From: Rossellomorea aquimaris
GTDB lineage: Bacteria; Bacillota; Bacilli; Bacillales; Bacillaceae_B
Direction: 5' to 3'
Assembly: GCF_008180865.1 (NCBI RefSeq)
Contig: NZ_VTEX01000001.1
Location: 1,389,809 to 1,453,808 of the forward strand
DNA length: 64,000 nt
This document shows positions 53,834 to 63,866 of the stretch, in pieces. The position numbers were made by a program, and so were the translations under genes. Numbering within the stretch: position 1 is the first letter of the stretch; each line of letters opens with the position of its first letter. Below the pieces are notes generated by a model. That model was not told the origin of the DNA, ran no database searches, and saw nothing but the letters and a program-made list of their open reading frames with translations.

Positions 53834-56557
53834 ATGGCTGGTCAATATAAGTCAAGGGAAGAAAAGCGTCTGGCCCAACAAAAGTCGAAATCCACAAAGA
53901 GCAAGAAGAAAGGCTCTTTGGTTAAACGCGTCATTATATCATTATTTATCATCGGTATTATCGGGATGCTTGCTGGTGCTGGGTTATTTGCTTATTATGC
54001 TTCCAGTGCACCTAAGCTAGATGAAAAATTACTCAAAGATCCGATTGCATCAGAAATTTATGATATGAACGGGGAATTGATCACGACCGTTGGTAAAGAA
54101 AAACGGGAATACGCAAACTTCGATGACATCCCTAAGATCATGCAGGACGCGGTCCTTGCAACAGAGGACAACCGATTCTATAAGCATAACGGAATCGACT
54201 TGATTCGATTAGGTGGCGCTGTCATTGCCAATGTGACAGGTGGATTCGGTTCAGAAGGTGCCTCGACGATTACCCAGCAAGTGATCAAGGGATCTTTTTT
54301 AAGCCCTGAAAAAACGTTAAAAAGAAAAGCACAAGAAGCATGGCTTGCTCTTAAGCTTGAGCAGGAATATACAAAAGAAGAAATCTTTGAAATGTATTTC
54401 AATAAAGTGTATATGTCCGCCGGGATTAACGGAATGGCTACTGCTGCAGACTATTATTACGGTAAAGACATTAAAGACATTGAGCTTCATGAAGCAGCCC
54501 TGATTGCGGGATTGCCTCAAAGTCCAAACAATTACAACCCTTTTAAATACCCAGAAAAGGCGGAAAAGCGCCGAAATATCGTTCTTTCCTTAATGGAACA
54601 GCACGGTAAAATCACTGAAGAAGAAAAAAAGGAAGCACAGGCCATCCCGATCACTGAAGGATTGGTATCAGCTGAAGAAGTCGAAAAGAAAAACGGAAAC
54701 AAATATCCCGCGTTTGTAGATGCGGTTATTGATGAAGTACAAAAAATGGGTGACTATAACCTGTTTTCAGATGGTTTAAAGGTATATACTACCGTTGATC
54801 CGGATGCTCAAAAACGATTGGAAGAAATCTTAGCAGGTGAAAATACGAGCTTCAGTTATCCAGAGAGTCCTGAAGAGCCAATGCAGGCCGGGGTAACCCT
54901 TATGGATACGAAAACTGGTGAAATCAGGGCGATTGGCGGCGGAAGAGAACAGGATCCAAACGTTCAGCGTGGATTTAATTTTGCAATCGATACTAAACGT
55001 CAACCCGGATCAACAATTAAGCCATTAATTGACTACGCTCCTGCCATTGAGCATTTAAAATGGTCTACGTATCATATTTTAAAAGATGAGCCTTATAAAT
55101 ATTCAGACGGAACGGAACTCAATAACTATGACGGTCAATTCAAGGGACCCATCACGATACGCGAAGGTCTGTGGGATTCCCGGAATATTACTGCCCTAAA
55201 AGCGTTTCAGGAAGTCGGTCCAGAGAAAGCAGAGGAATTTGTGAATGGCCTCGGATTAAAGTTCGATCATTATTATGAATCTGCTTCAATCGGTGGTGTT
55301 TCACCCGGGGTAAACTCCGTTCAGATGGCCGGGGCTTATGCCGCATTTGGTAATGAAGGTATTTACAACAAGCCCCATACGGTTACAAAAGTGGTATTGC
55401 GCGATGGTGAAACAGAGATTAAGAATGACAATAAACCAAAGCCTGCAATGAAGGAATATACAGCTTATATGATTTCTGATATGCTGCAGAGCGTCATCGA
55501 CCATCCAAGAGGAACAGGCCTCTATGCCAAGGTGCCAGGATTACCGATGGCCGGGAAATCAGGTACCACGAACTATACTCAAGAAGAACGGGAGAAATAC
55601 GGAATTGCTAAAACAGGCGCTCCTGATTCATGGTTTGTAGGCTATACCACAAACTACACAGCCGCGGTTTGGACTGGATATAAGACTCGATCCATTCCAC
55701 TATCCCCTACGGATAGAAGGGTGTCCCAATACATCGTCAGTGACCTGATGAGCTATGTTCACGAAGGCGTTGACACACCAGATTTTAACAAACCGGACAG
55801 CGTGGTTGAATCCAAGGTTGAATTAGGAAGCAATCCTGCTAGACTGCCAAGTGAATACACTCCAGATGACAGAGTGATTACTGAACTATTCGTCCGGGGA
55901 ACTGAACCTTCCAAGGTTTCAAAAGAATTCGACAAGATTGATGCACCTTCAAATCTGAAAGGAAAATTCAATAAGAAGGATCAAACCATCACTCTTGCCT
56001 GGGACTATGGCAAAGAGAAGGACGTTCAGTTTGAAGTGGCGGTTTCGATTAATGGTGAAGCAAAACAAGTATTAACGACCACTGATAAGAAAGGATTAAA
56101 TGTCGAGAACATTCAATCCCAAGGAACGTTCACCTTCGAGGTTGTAGCAATATCCGGAGATCAGCGCAGTAATGCTGCAACGGTCAATGTTGATGTAAAG
56201 GCCACTGATGGTGAAGATGAAGAAAACCAAGATGAAAACAACGATGAAAATCAAGATAACAATGGTAATGGTAACAACAATGGAAATAACAATGGTAATG
56301 GTAACGGTCAAGGAAATGGGAATGAAGATGATTCAGGCAATGATGGTGAAGACACTGGTGGCGATGATGGCACTACCCCTCCACCTGAAGGAGATGGGAC
56401 TGGTGAGGGAGGTACAGATGACGGCGGCACCGGGGATGGCACTGGAACCGGAGATGGAGGAACTGGTGACGGCACTGGCGAAGGCTCAGGAACCGGAGAT
56501 GGCGCCACGAATGGTTCACCTGCTACCCAATCAGACCCCCGAAGAGAACAAGAATAA
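53834..56557 (+). CDS. ponA: Penicillin-binding protein 1 (class A bifunctional)
   Basis: 907 aa. Basic cytosolic tail, one membrane helix (about 33-55), GT51 transglycosylase (E111 in ATEDNRFYKHNG; GASTITQQ), transpeptidase with S393-x-x-K (PGSTIKPL), SRN (449-451) and K575-SGT. A fibronectin-type-III-like domain follows (about 715-795), then a 100-residue Asn/Asp/Gly-rich tail. GpsB partner encoded at 2677. Strong terminator after. Confidence 0.96.
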   Translation: MAGQYKSREEKRLAQQKSKSTKSKKKGSLVKRVIISLFIIGIIGMLAGAGLFAYYASSAPKLDEKLLKDPIASEIYDMNGELITTVGKEKREYANFDDIPKIMQDAVLATEDNRFYKHNGIDLIRLGGAVIANVTGGFGSEGASTITQQVIKGSFLSPEKTLKRKAQEAWLALKLEQEYTKEEIFEMYFNKVYMSAGINGMATAADYYYGKDIKDIELHEAALIAGLPQSPNNYNPFKYPEKAEKRRNIVLSLMEQHGKITEEEKKEAQAIPITEGLVSAEEVEKKNGNKYPAFVDAVIDEVQKMGDYNLFSDGLKVYTTVDPDAQKRLEEILAGENTSFSYPESPEEPMQAGVTLMDTKTGEIRAIGGGREQDPNVQRGFNFAIDTKRQPGSTIKPLIDYAPAIEHLKWSTYHILKDEPYKYSDGTELNNYDGQFKGPITIREGLWDSRNITALKAFQEVGPEKAEEFVNGLGLKFDHYYESASIGGVSPGVNSVQMAGAYAAFGNEGIYNKPHTVTKVVLRDGETEIKNDNKPKPAMKEYTAYMISDMLQSVIDHPRGTGLYAKVPGLPMAGKSGTTNYTQEEREKYGIAKTGAPDSWFVGYTTNYTAAVWTGYKTRSIPLSPTDRRVSQYIVSDLMSYVHEGVDTPDFNKPDSVVESKVELGSNPARLPSEYTPDDRVITELFVRGTEPSKVSKEFDKIDAPSNLKGKFNKKDQTITLAWDYGKEKDVQFEVAVSINGEAKQVLTTTDKKGLNVENIQSQGTFTFEVVAISGDQRSNAATVNVDVKATDGEDEENQDENNDENQDNNGNGNNNGNNNGNGNGQGNGNEDDSGNDGEDTGGDDGTTPPPEGDGTGEGGTDDGGTGDGTGTGDGGTGDGTGEGSGTGDGATNGSPATQSDPRREQE

Positions 56558-56560
56558 GAT

Positions 56561-56602
56561 AAAAAGGCAACGAGAAAATGTTCTCGTTGCCTTTTTATTT
56601 TT
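56561..56602. terminator. ponA/ypoC bidirectional terminator
   Basis: GGCAACGAGAA and TTCTCGTTGCC with T-runs on both sides (TTTTTATTTTT on +). Confidence 0.92.
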
Positions 56603-57107
56603 CTCCAGCTCGCTTTAAAGCCAGAGATTTAGCATATTGTTTATGTTGTTCCTCGAATAGCTGAGATAACTGTATGAATGAATGGAAAAGGGTTGGATAG
56701 TTCCTGATAAATGACATTCTCTCCCCTGCGTTGACGGGTTTGATTGAAAGGTTATCAATAGTAGTATCAGAATTTAATATTACCGGCATTGAATTACTCC
56801 AGTATAAAAGCATATAGACTTGCGCAATACTCTTTTTCATTAGGGGCAATGTATCCTTAGAACGTTTTTTAAATAACGTTTTAAGATATTCCTCCCCCTC
56901 TCTCCAGCTGTTAAGTATGAAACCTATGAAAAATTCATGATCCTCCCAGGGAAGCGAACCTGCAACCTCGTCATTATAATAGAGAATTTCATAAGCGAAA
57001 AATGGGTCATCGGGTATGATATGAGAATCATCCACACTAACTTTTGACTCAGGAAAGAAAAAAGGGTCATTTAGTTGTAATGGAATACTCAAAGTCAGTT
57101 CTTTCAT
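56595..57107 (-). CDS. ypoC: YpoC family protein
   Basis: 170 aa, begins MKELTLSIPLQLNDPFFFPE. The FIGFILNSWREGEEYLKTLFKKRSKDTLPLMKKSIAQVYMLLYWSNSMPV segment is YpoC-like. ATG at 57105-57107 overlaps the nth stop (ATGA), so translation is coupled. Function unknown. Confidence 0.85.
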   Translation of the reverse strand: MKELTLSIPLQLNDPFFFPESKVSVDDSHIIPDDPFFAYEILYYNDEVAGSLPWEDHEFFIGFILNSWREGEEYLKTLFKKRSKDTLPLMKKSIAQVYMLLYWSNSMPVILNSDTTIDNLSIKPVNAGERMSFIRNYPTLFHSFIQLSQLFEEQHKQYAKSLALKRAGEK

Positions 57108-57760
57108 ATGGTACCTTTTTTCTTTAGTCTCTTCTGACCTTCTCTGCATAAATCGACCAGCGGGCATACATCACATTGGGGTGATTGGGCTTTACAATGG
57201 TACCTTCCAAAGAAAATCAACCGGTGATGAGTTTCGGACCATTCTTCTTTAGGAATTTTTTTCATTAACGTTTTCTCTACTTCCAATACGTTATCTTTCC
57301 ATCGGCAAATCCCTAACCTCTTACTTACACGTTCGACATGGGTATCTACTGCAAGAGCCGGCACTCCAAATGCTACCGATACTACTACATTTGCTGTTTT
57401 CCTTCCTACGCCAGGCAGCTTCACTAATTCTTCATGACTTTCAGGAACATTTCCCCCATGTTCAGTCAGGATGATCTCACATAGTTTGCGAATGTTTTTC
57501 GCTTTGTTTCGGTACAACCCGATGGAGCGTATATCCTGTTGAAGTTCTTCCAATGAAACATTCAGATAATCTTCAGGTTGCTTATATTTTTCGAATAGGC
57601 CTTTAGTGACTTTATTCACGAGGGCGTCAGTACATTGAGCAGATAGAAGGACCGCAATGACAAGCTCAAAAGGATTTTCATGACGCAGCTCACAGTGAGC
57701 GTCTGGAAACATTTCTCTCATTTCATCTAAGCAAATTTGTATTTGTTTTTTATTTAACAT
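57104..57760 (-). CDS. nth: Endonuclease III
   Basis: 218 aa, DNA glycosylase/AP lyase for oxidised pyrimidines. HhH motif LPGVGRKTA with catalytic K121 and D139 (VDTHVERV). Four cysteines for the 4Fe-4S cluster at 189, 196, 199 and 205 (C-x6-C-x2-C-x5-C). ATG at 57758-57760 with GGAGG upstream. Operon with dnaD upstream and ypoC downstream. Confidence 0.97.
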   Translation of the reverse strand: MLNKKQIQICLDEMREMFPDAHCELRHENPFELVIAVLLSAQCTDALVNKVTKGLFEKYKQPEDYLNVSLEELQQDIRSIGLYRNKAKNIRKLCEIILTEHGGNVPESHEELVKLPGVGRKTANVVVSVAFGVPALAVDTHVERVSKRLGICRWKDNVLEVEKTLMKKIPKEEWSETHHRLIFFGRYHCKAQSPQCDVCPLVDLCREGQKRLKKKGTI

Positions 57761-57860
57761 GTATCCTAATACCTCCATCTTGTCTTAAGAATCAACTAAG
57801 GTTATTCACAATAAAATAGACCAACCCTCAAGCATTTGAGAGTCAGCCCCTTTTATCGTC

Positions 57861-58571
57861 CTATTGCTCAAGCCAATTATAAAATGGTACTGATTTTCGT
57901 TTAGGTGAAGCAGCAGCATCACTTGAAGCTGCGGGGTTTTGATGAGAACGGAAGCGCTGGCTTTGGTTACGAGCATCTTCAATGGTCTTCACACCGTTTT
58001 TCTTCCATTCAAATAGAATCCGATCGATATATCTAAAATTCAGCTTGCCGGATATGACGGCTTCTCTTAATGCTGCTTTAATAATAATAGCATTATGATC
58101 ATCCTGATCCAACCACATGGCCAGGGTTTCACATTCTAATGGAGATAGGGGACGGCCAAATTCCTGTTCGAAAGTCGTGTAAATGTCCGCTTCTTCTTCC
58201 ATTGATTTCTCCATCTGCTTCATTTTAGAATCCTGTATAACGAACTCAGCCATCTTTTCCCATAAAGGATTGAGAGAATACTTTTCAAACAGGATCCCAT
58301 CAGGGGAAGACCCCTCTTCGATCGATAGAAACTGTTGTTGCATTAATTTTCTTAAAATAGATGAACAGTATTCAGTAGAAATACTCATAGGTTCTGAAAG
58401 CTCTTCTGGTGTAGGGAAATAGTTTCCCTTTTCCAGATGACCATAAATTTGTAATAACAGAACAAACTCTGACTCATTTAAACCCAGGGTATTGTAATTT
58501 GATAATAATAATTGCGGAATGTTAAGTGTCCCCTCTTCGATCCAGGACACCATTAATCGTTTATAATCCAT
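57861..58571 (-). CDS. dnaD: Primosomal protein DnaD
   Basis: 236 aa. DnaD winged helix (IPQLLLSNYNTLGLNESEFVLLLQIYGHLEKGNYFPTPEEL) and DnaB_2 domain (EFGRPLSPLECETLAMWLDQDDH, RYIDRILFEWKKNGVKT), ends VPFYNWLEQ as in B. subtilis. Acts with DnaB in restart. ATG at 58569-58571 with GAGGTG. A weak hairpin follows before nth. Confidence 0.96.
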   Translation of the reverse strand: MDYKRLMVSWIEEGTLNIPQLLLSNYNTLGLNESEFVLLLQIYGHLEKGNYFPTPEELSEPMSISTEYCSSILRKLMQQQFLSIEEGSSPDGILFEKYSLNPLWEKMAEFVIQDSKMKQMEKSMEEEADIYTTFEQEFGRPLSPLECETLAMWLDQDDHNAIIIKAALREAVISGKLNFRYIDRILFEWKKNGVKTIEDARNQSQRFRSHQNPAASSDAAASPKRKSVPFYNWLEQ

Positions 58572-58689
58572 ATTCGGCACACCTCACTCACTAGTATATC
58601 ATGGTTCAGTATATGTGGACATGGTTATGAATTAGAAGAAAGATGGAAATAAGAAAAACTTCCTTGGTCCTTTTTTTGGATCAATGGTA

Positions 58690-58838
58690 GTGGAAAAACA
58701 AGGACCGTTCCTTTCCGCTTCAGGCACAAGATTCCCCGGGGAGGAAGTCAAGCCTCCTCGGGCTTTGCCCTGCGGGGTCTCGACCTTTCCTCTATTTCCC
58801 GCAGGAGTCAAGTGCCTTCCGCTACAATCCACTCTGTG
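58690..58838. repeat. Dispersed repeat, family D
   Basis: GC-rich interval with inverted ends AGGCAC/GTGCCT, a CCCCGGGGAGGAAG and TCCTCGGGCTTTGCCCTGCG core, and TTTCCCGCAGGAGTCAAGTG. It resembles common Bacillaceae intergenic repeats. No gene. Confidence 0.65.
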
Positions 58839-59212
58839 CTTCTACATTCTACTTAAACTAATTATGGAAAGACAAACACAAAAAAGTTCAGATTTAGTTA
58901 GTATTATCGATGCGCACTATATCTAAACTTCCGCTTGTGTTATCCATGAAGAAAATTAGGATGAATCAATCGGACCTAGCGCAAATTCACGCCTGATTTG
59001 AATTCCACCAAAAAGCACGCATAAATGTTGTACAAAAATCCTCTATAAACAAAGAAGAAGGCTTTGGAACAGTCGCTGTGATTGTTAAGAAAAGAAAGAA
59101 GTGGCTTAAGAGAATAATCTTATTTGTTGATTCTCTTATTTTTCAATAAAATACGATTGCTAAATTTTTTATCTTTGACACCTTTTGGCTCTGTCACGAA
59201 AAATCTATTAAA
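58839..59212. other. Non-coding gap with no clear feature
   Basis: AT-rich between repeat families D and C. Open frames are short with no convincing RBS. A possible remnant sequence was not identified. Confidence 0.4.
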
Positions 59213-59297
59213 GATGGTGAGGGGAACTGCGTAGACTCCTGCGGAAAAACGGGCGTGCCGAGACCCCGGAAGCGAAGCAGTTCTCCTCACCATCTAG
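59213..59297. repeat. Dispersed repeat, family C, compact copy
   Basis: ATGGTGAGGGGAACTGC opposite GCAGTTCTCCTCACCAT with the core CTCCTGCGGAAAAACGGGCG and CCGAGACCCC. Inverted with respect to copy 1-124 and without its extra hairpin. Confidence 0.8.
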
Positions 59298-59347
59298 CAC
59301 TCACTGTCTGACAGAACCCGGGCAGAGCTTATCTTTAAAAAACCATC

Positions 59348-59402
59348 TTAGCGAAGGAAAAGAACCGGCCGGATTGCTTTTTAAGCAAACCAGGCGGTTC
59401 CT
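59348..59402 (-). terminator. asnS terminator
   Basis: On the minus strand GGAACCGCCTGG-TTTGCTT and AGCAATCCGGCCGGTTC form an imperfect stem followed by TTTTCC. Confidence 0.7.
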
Positions 59403-59413
59403 TGATGTTTGTA

Positions 59414-60706
59414 TTATGGATATAAACGGTTTAATAGACGTGGGAATGGGATGGTTTCCCTTACGTGTTCTACTCCGCTGATCCAAGCCACTGTTCTTTC
59501 AAGTCCAAGACCGAACCCTGAATGAGGAACGGATCCATATTCTCTTAGTTCCAAGTACCACTTGTATGCATCCGTAGCAAGTTCGTGCTCTTCAATGCGA
59601 CGTTTCATAAGTTCCGCATCGTGGATACGCTCTGAGCCACCGATAATCTCTCCATATCCTTCCGGTGCGATCAGGTCGGCACATAGTACGACATCATCAC
59701 GGTCTGGATCAGGTTGCATATAGAAAGGTTTCAACGAAGTCGGGTAATGCGTGATAAATACCGGCTTATCGTAACTTTCAGCTATGGCAGTTTCATGTGG
59801 AGCTCCGAAATCGTCTCCCCACTCGATATCATCAAACCCTTTTTCATGCAATAACTTAAGTGCATCATCATAAGTGATGCGCGGGAAAGGAGCTTTGATC
59901 TGCTCTAATTTAGATGTATCTCTTCCTAATCGGTCTAATTCAAGCTTGCAGTTTTCCAGAACCGATTGAACGATATAAGAAACATATTGCTCCTGCACTT
60001 CCAGATTATCTTTAAAATCATAGAATGCCATTTCAGGCTCGATCATCCAGAATTCGATTAAATGACGACGGGTTTTCGATTTCTCGGCTCTGAAAGTCGG
60101 TCCGAAAGAGAATACTTTCCCTAACGCCATGGCTGCTGCTTCCATGTACAGCTGACCACTCTGAGAAAGATAGGCATCTTCTTCGAAATATTTAGTGGCA
60201 AATAACTCGGTCGTTCCTTCCGGAGCACTGCCGGTCAGGATTGGGGGATCTACCTTTACAAATCCTTCTTGATTAAAGAACTCATATGTTGCACGAATGA
60301 TTTCGTTACGTACTTTCATCACGGCATGCTGTTTCCGGGAACGTAGCCATAGGTGACGATGATCCATCAGGAATTCTGTTCCATGTTCCTTAGGTGTAAT
60401 TGGATAATCCACTGCTTCATGAATTACCTCTACGCTTTTCACTTGCAGTTCATAACCAAAAGGTGAACGGGAATCTTCTGAAACCGTTCCTGTAACATAT
60501 AGAGATGTTTCTTGAGTTAATGATTTTGCTTTTTGAAAGATTTCTTCTTCCACTTCACTTTTTACGACAACCCCTTGAATGAATCCAGTTCCGTCACGAA
60601 GCTGAAGAAAGGCAATTTTTCCACTTGAACGTTTGTTGGCAAGCCAAGCACCAATGGTTACTTCTTCTCCAACAAACTTACTTACTTGAGATATAGTAGT
60701 TTTCAC
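59414..60706 (-). CDS. asnS: Asparaginyl-tRNA synthetase
   Basis: 430 aa class IIb synthetase. OB-fold anticodon domain ([32 protein letters not shown]), motif 2 [25 protein letters not shown] and motif 3 [23 protein letters not shown] upstream of the ATG. No T-box leader is visible in the 150-bp gap after aspB. Common order dnaD-asnS-aspB. Confidence 0.97.
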   Translation of the reverse strand: MKTTISQVSKFVGEEVTIGAWLANKRSSGKIAFLQLRDGTGFIQGVVVKSEVEEEIFQKAKSLTQETSLYVTGTVSEDSRSPFGYELQVKSVEVIHEAVDYPITPKEHGTEFLMDHRHLWLRSRKQHAVMKVRNEIIRATYEFFNQEGFVKVDPPILTGSAPEGTTELFATKYFEEDAYLSQSGQLYMEAAAMALGKVFSFGPTFRAEKSKTRRHLIEFWMIEPEMAFYDFKDNLEVQEQYVSYIVQSVLENCKLELDRLGRDTSKLEQIKAPFPRITYDDALKLLHEKGFDDIEWGDDFGAPHETAIAESYDKPVFITHYPTSLKPFYMQPDPDRDDVVLCADLIAPEGYGEIIGGSERIHDAELMKRRIEEHELATDAYKWYLELREYGSVPHSGFGLGLERTVAWISGVEHVRETIPFPRLLNRLYP

Positions 60707-60852
60707 GATTTTTTCCCTCCAAAAAAACTTAAGACGCTTATGTATCGTTATTTATTATACATTTACCGTTATCCCGCCGCAATAGATACAGCAAAACGAG
60801 ATGATTTTAAGGAAAAAGCAGACCGAAACGAACACGGTCTGCAAACCTTGTA

Positions 60853-62043
60853 TTATTTACTCTTCCTAACAACAAATTCGTGCATTCTCTCAATTGCTTT
60901 TTCGAGTGCATCAAGACTTGTGGCATAAGAAAGACGGATATTATTGTCCGACCCGAAACCAGAACCAGGAATAACCGCTACCTTTGCCTCTTCCAGCAGA
61001 GCTTTTGTAAATTCGTCGACACTGTTATAGCCTGTTTTCTTGGCAGCTTCTGACACATTCGGGAATAGATAGAAAGCACCTTGAGGCTTCAAACAATGAA
61101 ACCCTGGAATACTGTTCAATTTATCAAAAACAATGTTTAAGCGCTCTTCAAACGCTTGTCTCATTTCCTCTACAGGGTGTTGATCTCCTAAATAGGCAGC
61201 AACCGTCCCATATTGTGAAGTTGTCGTTGGGTTAGAGGTTGAATGACTGGCAAGGTTGGTCATTGCTTTAATGATTGTCTCGTTCCCTGCCGCATATCCA
61301 ATTCTCCATCCCGTCATGGAATGAGATTTTGACACCCCGTTAATCACGATGGTTTGCTCTTTAAGTTCTGGAGACAATTCAGCAATAGACGTGTGGGAAT
61401 TCCCGTCGTATACAAGCTTTTCATAAATCTCGTCTGAAACGATCAGAATATCGTTCTCTAAGCATACTTCTCCAATCGCTTGTAACTCTTCGTGGGTGTA
61501 TAACATTCCTGTAGGGTTACTAGGTGTGTTAAGAATGACTGCTTTCGTTTTGGGAGTTATCGTCTCTTTTAACTGCTGGGGAGTAACTTTGTACTCGTTC
61601 TGTTCTTTCCCTTCAACGATAACGGGAATTCCACCGGCAAGCTTTACTTGTTCAGGATAGCTGACCCAGTATGGTGTAGGAATGATCACTTCATCATTTT
61701 CGTTTAAAAGAACTTGAAACAATGTATAAAGGGCATGCTTTGCTCCACTTGTCACGATGATCTCAGATGGTTTATACGTAAGTTTCTGATCTGTTTCAAA
61801 CTTATGGATGATTGCTTCTTTTAATTTGGCCATACCACCAGATGGAGTATATTTTGTGTGACCCTCAGTCATGGACGCATACGCAGCATTGATGATATGT
61901 TCAGGTGTATTAAAGTCAGGTTCACCAGCACCTAAACCGATGACATCAATACCCTGTGACTTCATTTCCTTTGCCTTTGCAGTGATCGCTAAAGTCGTTG
62001 ATGGTGTTAAAGCACTTACTCTGTCAGCTAACGTAAATTTCAT
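60853..62043 (-). CDS. aspB: Aspartate aminotransferase (class I)
   Basis: 396 aa PLP enzyme: GAGEPDFNTPEHI, TPSGG, PNPTG-type NTPSNPTGM, SDEIYEKLVYDG and the PLP lysine K239 in NGVSKSHSMTGWRIGY. Interconverts aspartate and 2-oxoglutarate with oxaloacetate and glutamate. GGGGGAA upstream. Confidence 0.96.
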   Translation of the reverse strand: MKFTLADRVSALTPSTTLAITAKAKEMKSQGIDVIGLGAGEPDFNTPEHIINAAYASMTEGHTKYTPSGGMAKLKEAIIHKFETDQKLTYKPSEIIVTSGAKHALYTLFQVLLNENDEVIIPTPYWVSYPEQVKLAGGIPVIVEGKEQNEYKVTPQQLKETITPKTKAVILNTPSNPTGMLYTHEELQAIGEVCLENDILIVSDEIYEKLVYDGNSHTSIAELSPELKEQTIVINGVSKSHSMTGWRIGYAAGNETIIKAMTNLASHSTSNPTTTSQYGTVAAYLGDQHPVEEMRQAFEERLNIVFDKLNSIPGFHCLKPQGAFYLFPNVSEAAKKTGYNSVDEFTKALLEEAKVAVIPGSGFGSDNNIRLSYATSLDALEKAIERMHEFVVRKSK

Positions 62044-62066
62044 GGACGTATTCCCCCTAGAGTTGA

Positions 62067-62543
62067 TTATAAATTTTCAATTTTCTTCCACCATTCTCCA
62101 TTAGAAAACAGCAGGTAAAAATAATTTAAATTGTCTTGTTGATCTAAATAGGTAATTTCCCATACAGGCCCGACAGATTCATATCCTAAACGTACCGATA
62201 ATAATTCTTTCGGTTGCTTTTCATCATTTAGTTTATTGATTGCCTGTTCTTTTGAAATACCATCTGCCCATTTTTTCTCAATTATTTTCCCTTTTTTATT
62301 GGGTACCCAAGCCACGAGCTTCTCGTTTTGATCATCCTTACCTGTCACCACAACATATGACTTAGAGCCGTTATAGAAGCTTGTGTTATCAACTTCCACG
62401 ATAGCCGTTTCAGCTTTCACTCTATTTAGAGCCTTCTCTGCCTGATTATTCAATGGGTTCCGGGAAACTTGATAAAGTACCACCGAAGCCGTTATCCCAA
62501 GGACGATGAACAATAGTGCGGTAATCGTTATCCATTTTTTCAT
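62067..62543 (-). CDS. ypmB: YpmB membrane-anchored protein
   Basis: 158 aa. N-terminal membrane helix (WITITALLFIVLGITASVVLY), then DUF5590/PepSY-like repeats: KALNRVKAETAIVEVDNTSFYNGSKSYVVVTGKD and KEQAINKLNDEKQPKELLSVRLGYESVGPVWEITYLD. Extracytoplasmic function unknown. ATG at 62541-62543. Confidence 0.9.
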   Translation of the reverse strand: MKKWITITALLFIVLGITASVVLYQVSRNPLNNQAEKALNRVKAETAIVEVDNTSFYNGSKSYVVVTGKDDQNEKLVAWVPNKKGKIIEKKWADGISKEQAINKLNDEKQPKELLSVRLGYESVGPVWEITYLDQQDNLNYFYLLFSNGEWWKKIENL

Positions 62544-62555
62544 TACAATCACTCT

Positions 62556-62726
62556 TTATGTACGATATATTGTTAATACTGCTTGATTCTGATCTTCCGG
62601 ATCTAAGGCTAAACCAAACATATAATCATCTTTTTTTAAAGTTCTATTTAATGTATCTACCACTTTATATAAATTATCCGTATACTCGATACGAACGGTG
62701 GAAAGAATTTCAATTCGGCTCTCCAT
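62556..62726 (-). CDS. ypmA: YpmA
   Basis: 56 aa. MESRIEILSTVRIEYTDNLY then KVVDTLNRTLKKDDYMFGLALDPEDQNQAVLTIYRT, very like B. subtilis YpmA. AGGAGG upstream. Precedes ypmB. Confidence 0.92.
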   Translation of the reverse strand: MESRIEILSTVRIEYTDNLYKVVDTLNRTLKKDDYMFGLALDPEDQNQAVLTIYRT

Positions 62727-62837
62727 GGTGTTCCTCCTTTTACCCGCTTACATAAGATATTCCTCTATGAAAACCATTTTTTTCTACTCATGACGTCACT
62801 GCTATCCGTCACACTATGAGTAAGAAACGCTACCCAC

Positions 62838-62846
62838 ATTATAACA
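62838..62846 (-). promoter_or_regulatory. Extended -10 promoter for ypmA
   Basis: Minus strand TGTTATAAT (TG-n-TATAAT). No good -35. About 100 bp upstream of ypmA. Confidence 0.5.
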
Positions 62847-62908
62847 ACATTAATGGCTATTATGGTAGAGCGTATCCGAAAAAACTATATTCTAATCCAC
62901 ACTCCGTT

Positions 62909-62932
62909 CAGGCTGACAGCGTTGTCAGCCTG
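62909..62932. terminator. Hairpin 3' of the MBL-fold gene
   Basis: CAGGCTGACA and TGTCAGCCTG with a 4-nt loop. T-rich only on the + side. Like the hairpin near cotD, it lacks a U-tract in the direction of the gene. Confidence 0.5.
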
Positions 62933-62946
62933 ACTTTCTTTCAGCA

Positions 62947-63798
62947 TTAGTGTGTTCCGCCCTCTTCTTTAAACACTCCATCTTCTTGATCAAAGGTAAG
63001 CACTTCGTAATTTCGCTTATTAAATTTGATGGCAATCAATCCATGTTGCCCGGTTAAATACAGATCAATCCACGCCTCGTTGATGGCTTCGAGCATTTCA
63101 CCATTAAGAAGCCTTTCCTTAGAGCGATAAAGTAAAGCCGTCTGAGGATCGATATGCTTCAGGAGACTATGGGACATACTTTCCGATTTAGAGTGAAGAG
63201 GTACTTTGACAATATTGACGTTCTTTAGGGGTTTTGTAAGTAAAACCTCTTCAGAATGCGATGATTGTGAGCTCAGCCACAAAAAGCGATGATGGAAGAA
63301 AGTTATGGAAAAGTCCAGTCCTTCACCCTTCTCATTGCCTTCATGCATCACATTTAATGCTAACTCCTTTGAAAGCGGGTATGACTGATCTTCTGTAATC
63401 GTGTGTATCGTAAAGGAACCTTTTTTCTGTATTGCTTCAGCCAAGGATTTACCCGTTATTATTTCTTTTATGGAGTACTTCTTATCAAGTTCAGTAATCA
63501 TATCCTCATGTACTTCTCTTTTTTCAGTGAGGATGATTCCCTCAATGTTGTCAATATGCATTTGATTCAAATAATAATATAATTGTTTACATTCCTGAAG
63601 GGGTCCTGTATTAATTAAATAATTTTTCCCCGAAGCTAAATGAAGAATTGCTACCTCCCCTTTTAAAACAGGAAGAAAACTAATCGCATACTCTTCATGG
63701 GATACGTGTAAATCCACCTGAGGCACTTTCATACCATTGGCATTTGAAATGACAAGGAAAAAAGTCAGCATTACCGAAAAGATCACTCTCATTTTCAA
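62947..63798 (-). CDS. Degenerate metallo-beta-lactamase-fold lipoprotein/secreted protein
   Basis: 283 aa with signal peptide (MRVIFSVMLTFFLVISNANG). The ComEC/Rec2-like beta-lactamase pattern is visible (FLPVLKGEVAILHLASGKNYLINTG, IEGIILTEKREVHEDMITEL, FSITFFHHRFLWLSSQ) but the H-x-H-x-D-H metal motif is replaced by EKREVHEDM and the later histidines are not conserved, so catalytic activity is doubtful. Located between ypmA and dinG, where B. subtilis has ypmT. Confidence 0.65.
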   Translation of the reverse strand: MKMRVIFSVMLTFFLVISNANGMKVPQVDLHVSHEEYAISFLPVLKGEVAILHLASGKNYLINTGPLQECKQLYYYLNQMHIDNIEGIILTEKREVHEDMITELDKKYSIKEIITGKSLAEAIQKKGSFTIHTITEDQSYPLSKELALNVMHEGNEKGEGLDFSITFFHHRFLWLSSQSSHSEEVLLTKPLKNVNIVKVPLHSKSESMSHSLLKHIDPQTALLYRSKERLLNGEMLEAINEAWIDLYLTGQHGLIAIKFNKRNYEVLTFDQEDGVFKEEGGTH

Positions 63799-63866
63799 TC
63801 CTCCAGTTTCACATCTACCCTTTAGGTTGTGTTAAAGAGTAAAATTTATCACTGAAGTTTAATCTC

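Noticed and set aside
56308-56508. Pro/Ser-rich frame opposite the end of ponA
   Set aside because: Mirror of the low-complexity DNA coding the PBP1 tail; no RBS.
58911-58999. Short + strand frame in the gap after dnaD
   Set aside because: Under 30 codons, no convincing RBS, no family.
60707-60852. T-box leader before asnS
   Set aside because: The gap is under 150 bp and shows no TGGNACCGCG-type antiterminator motif.
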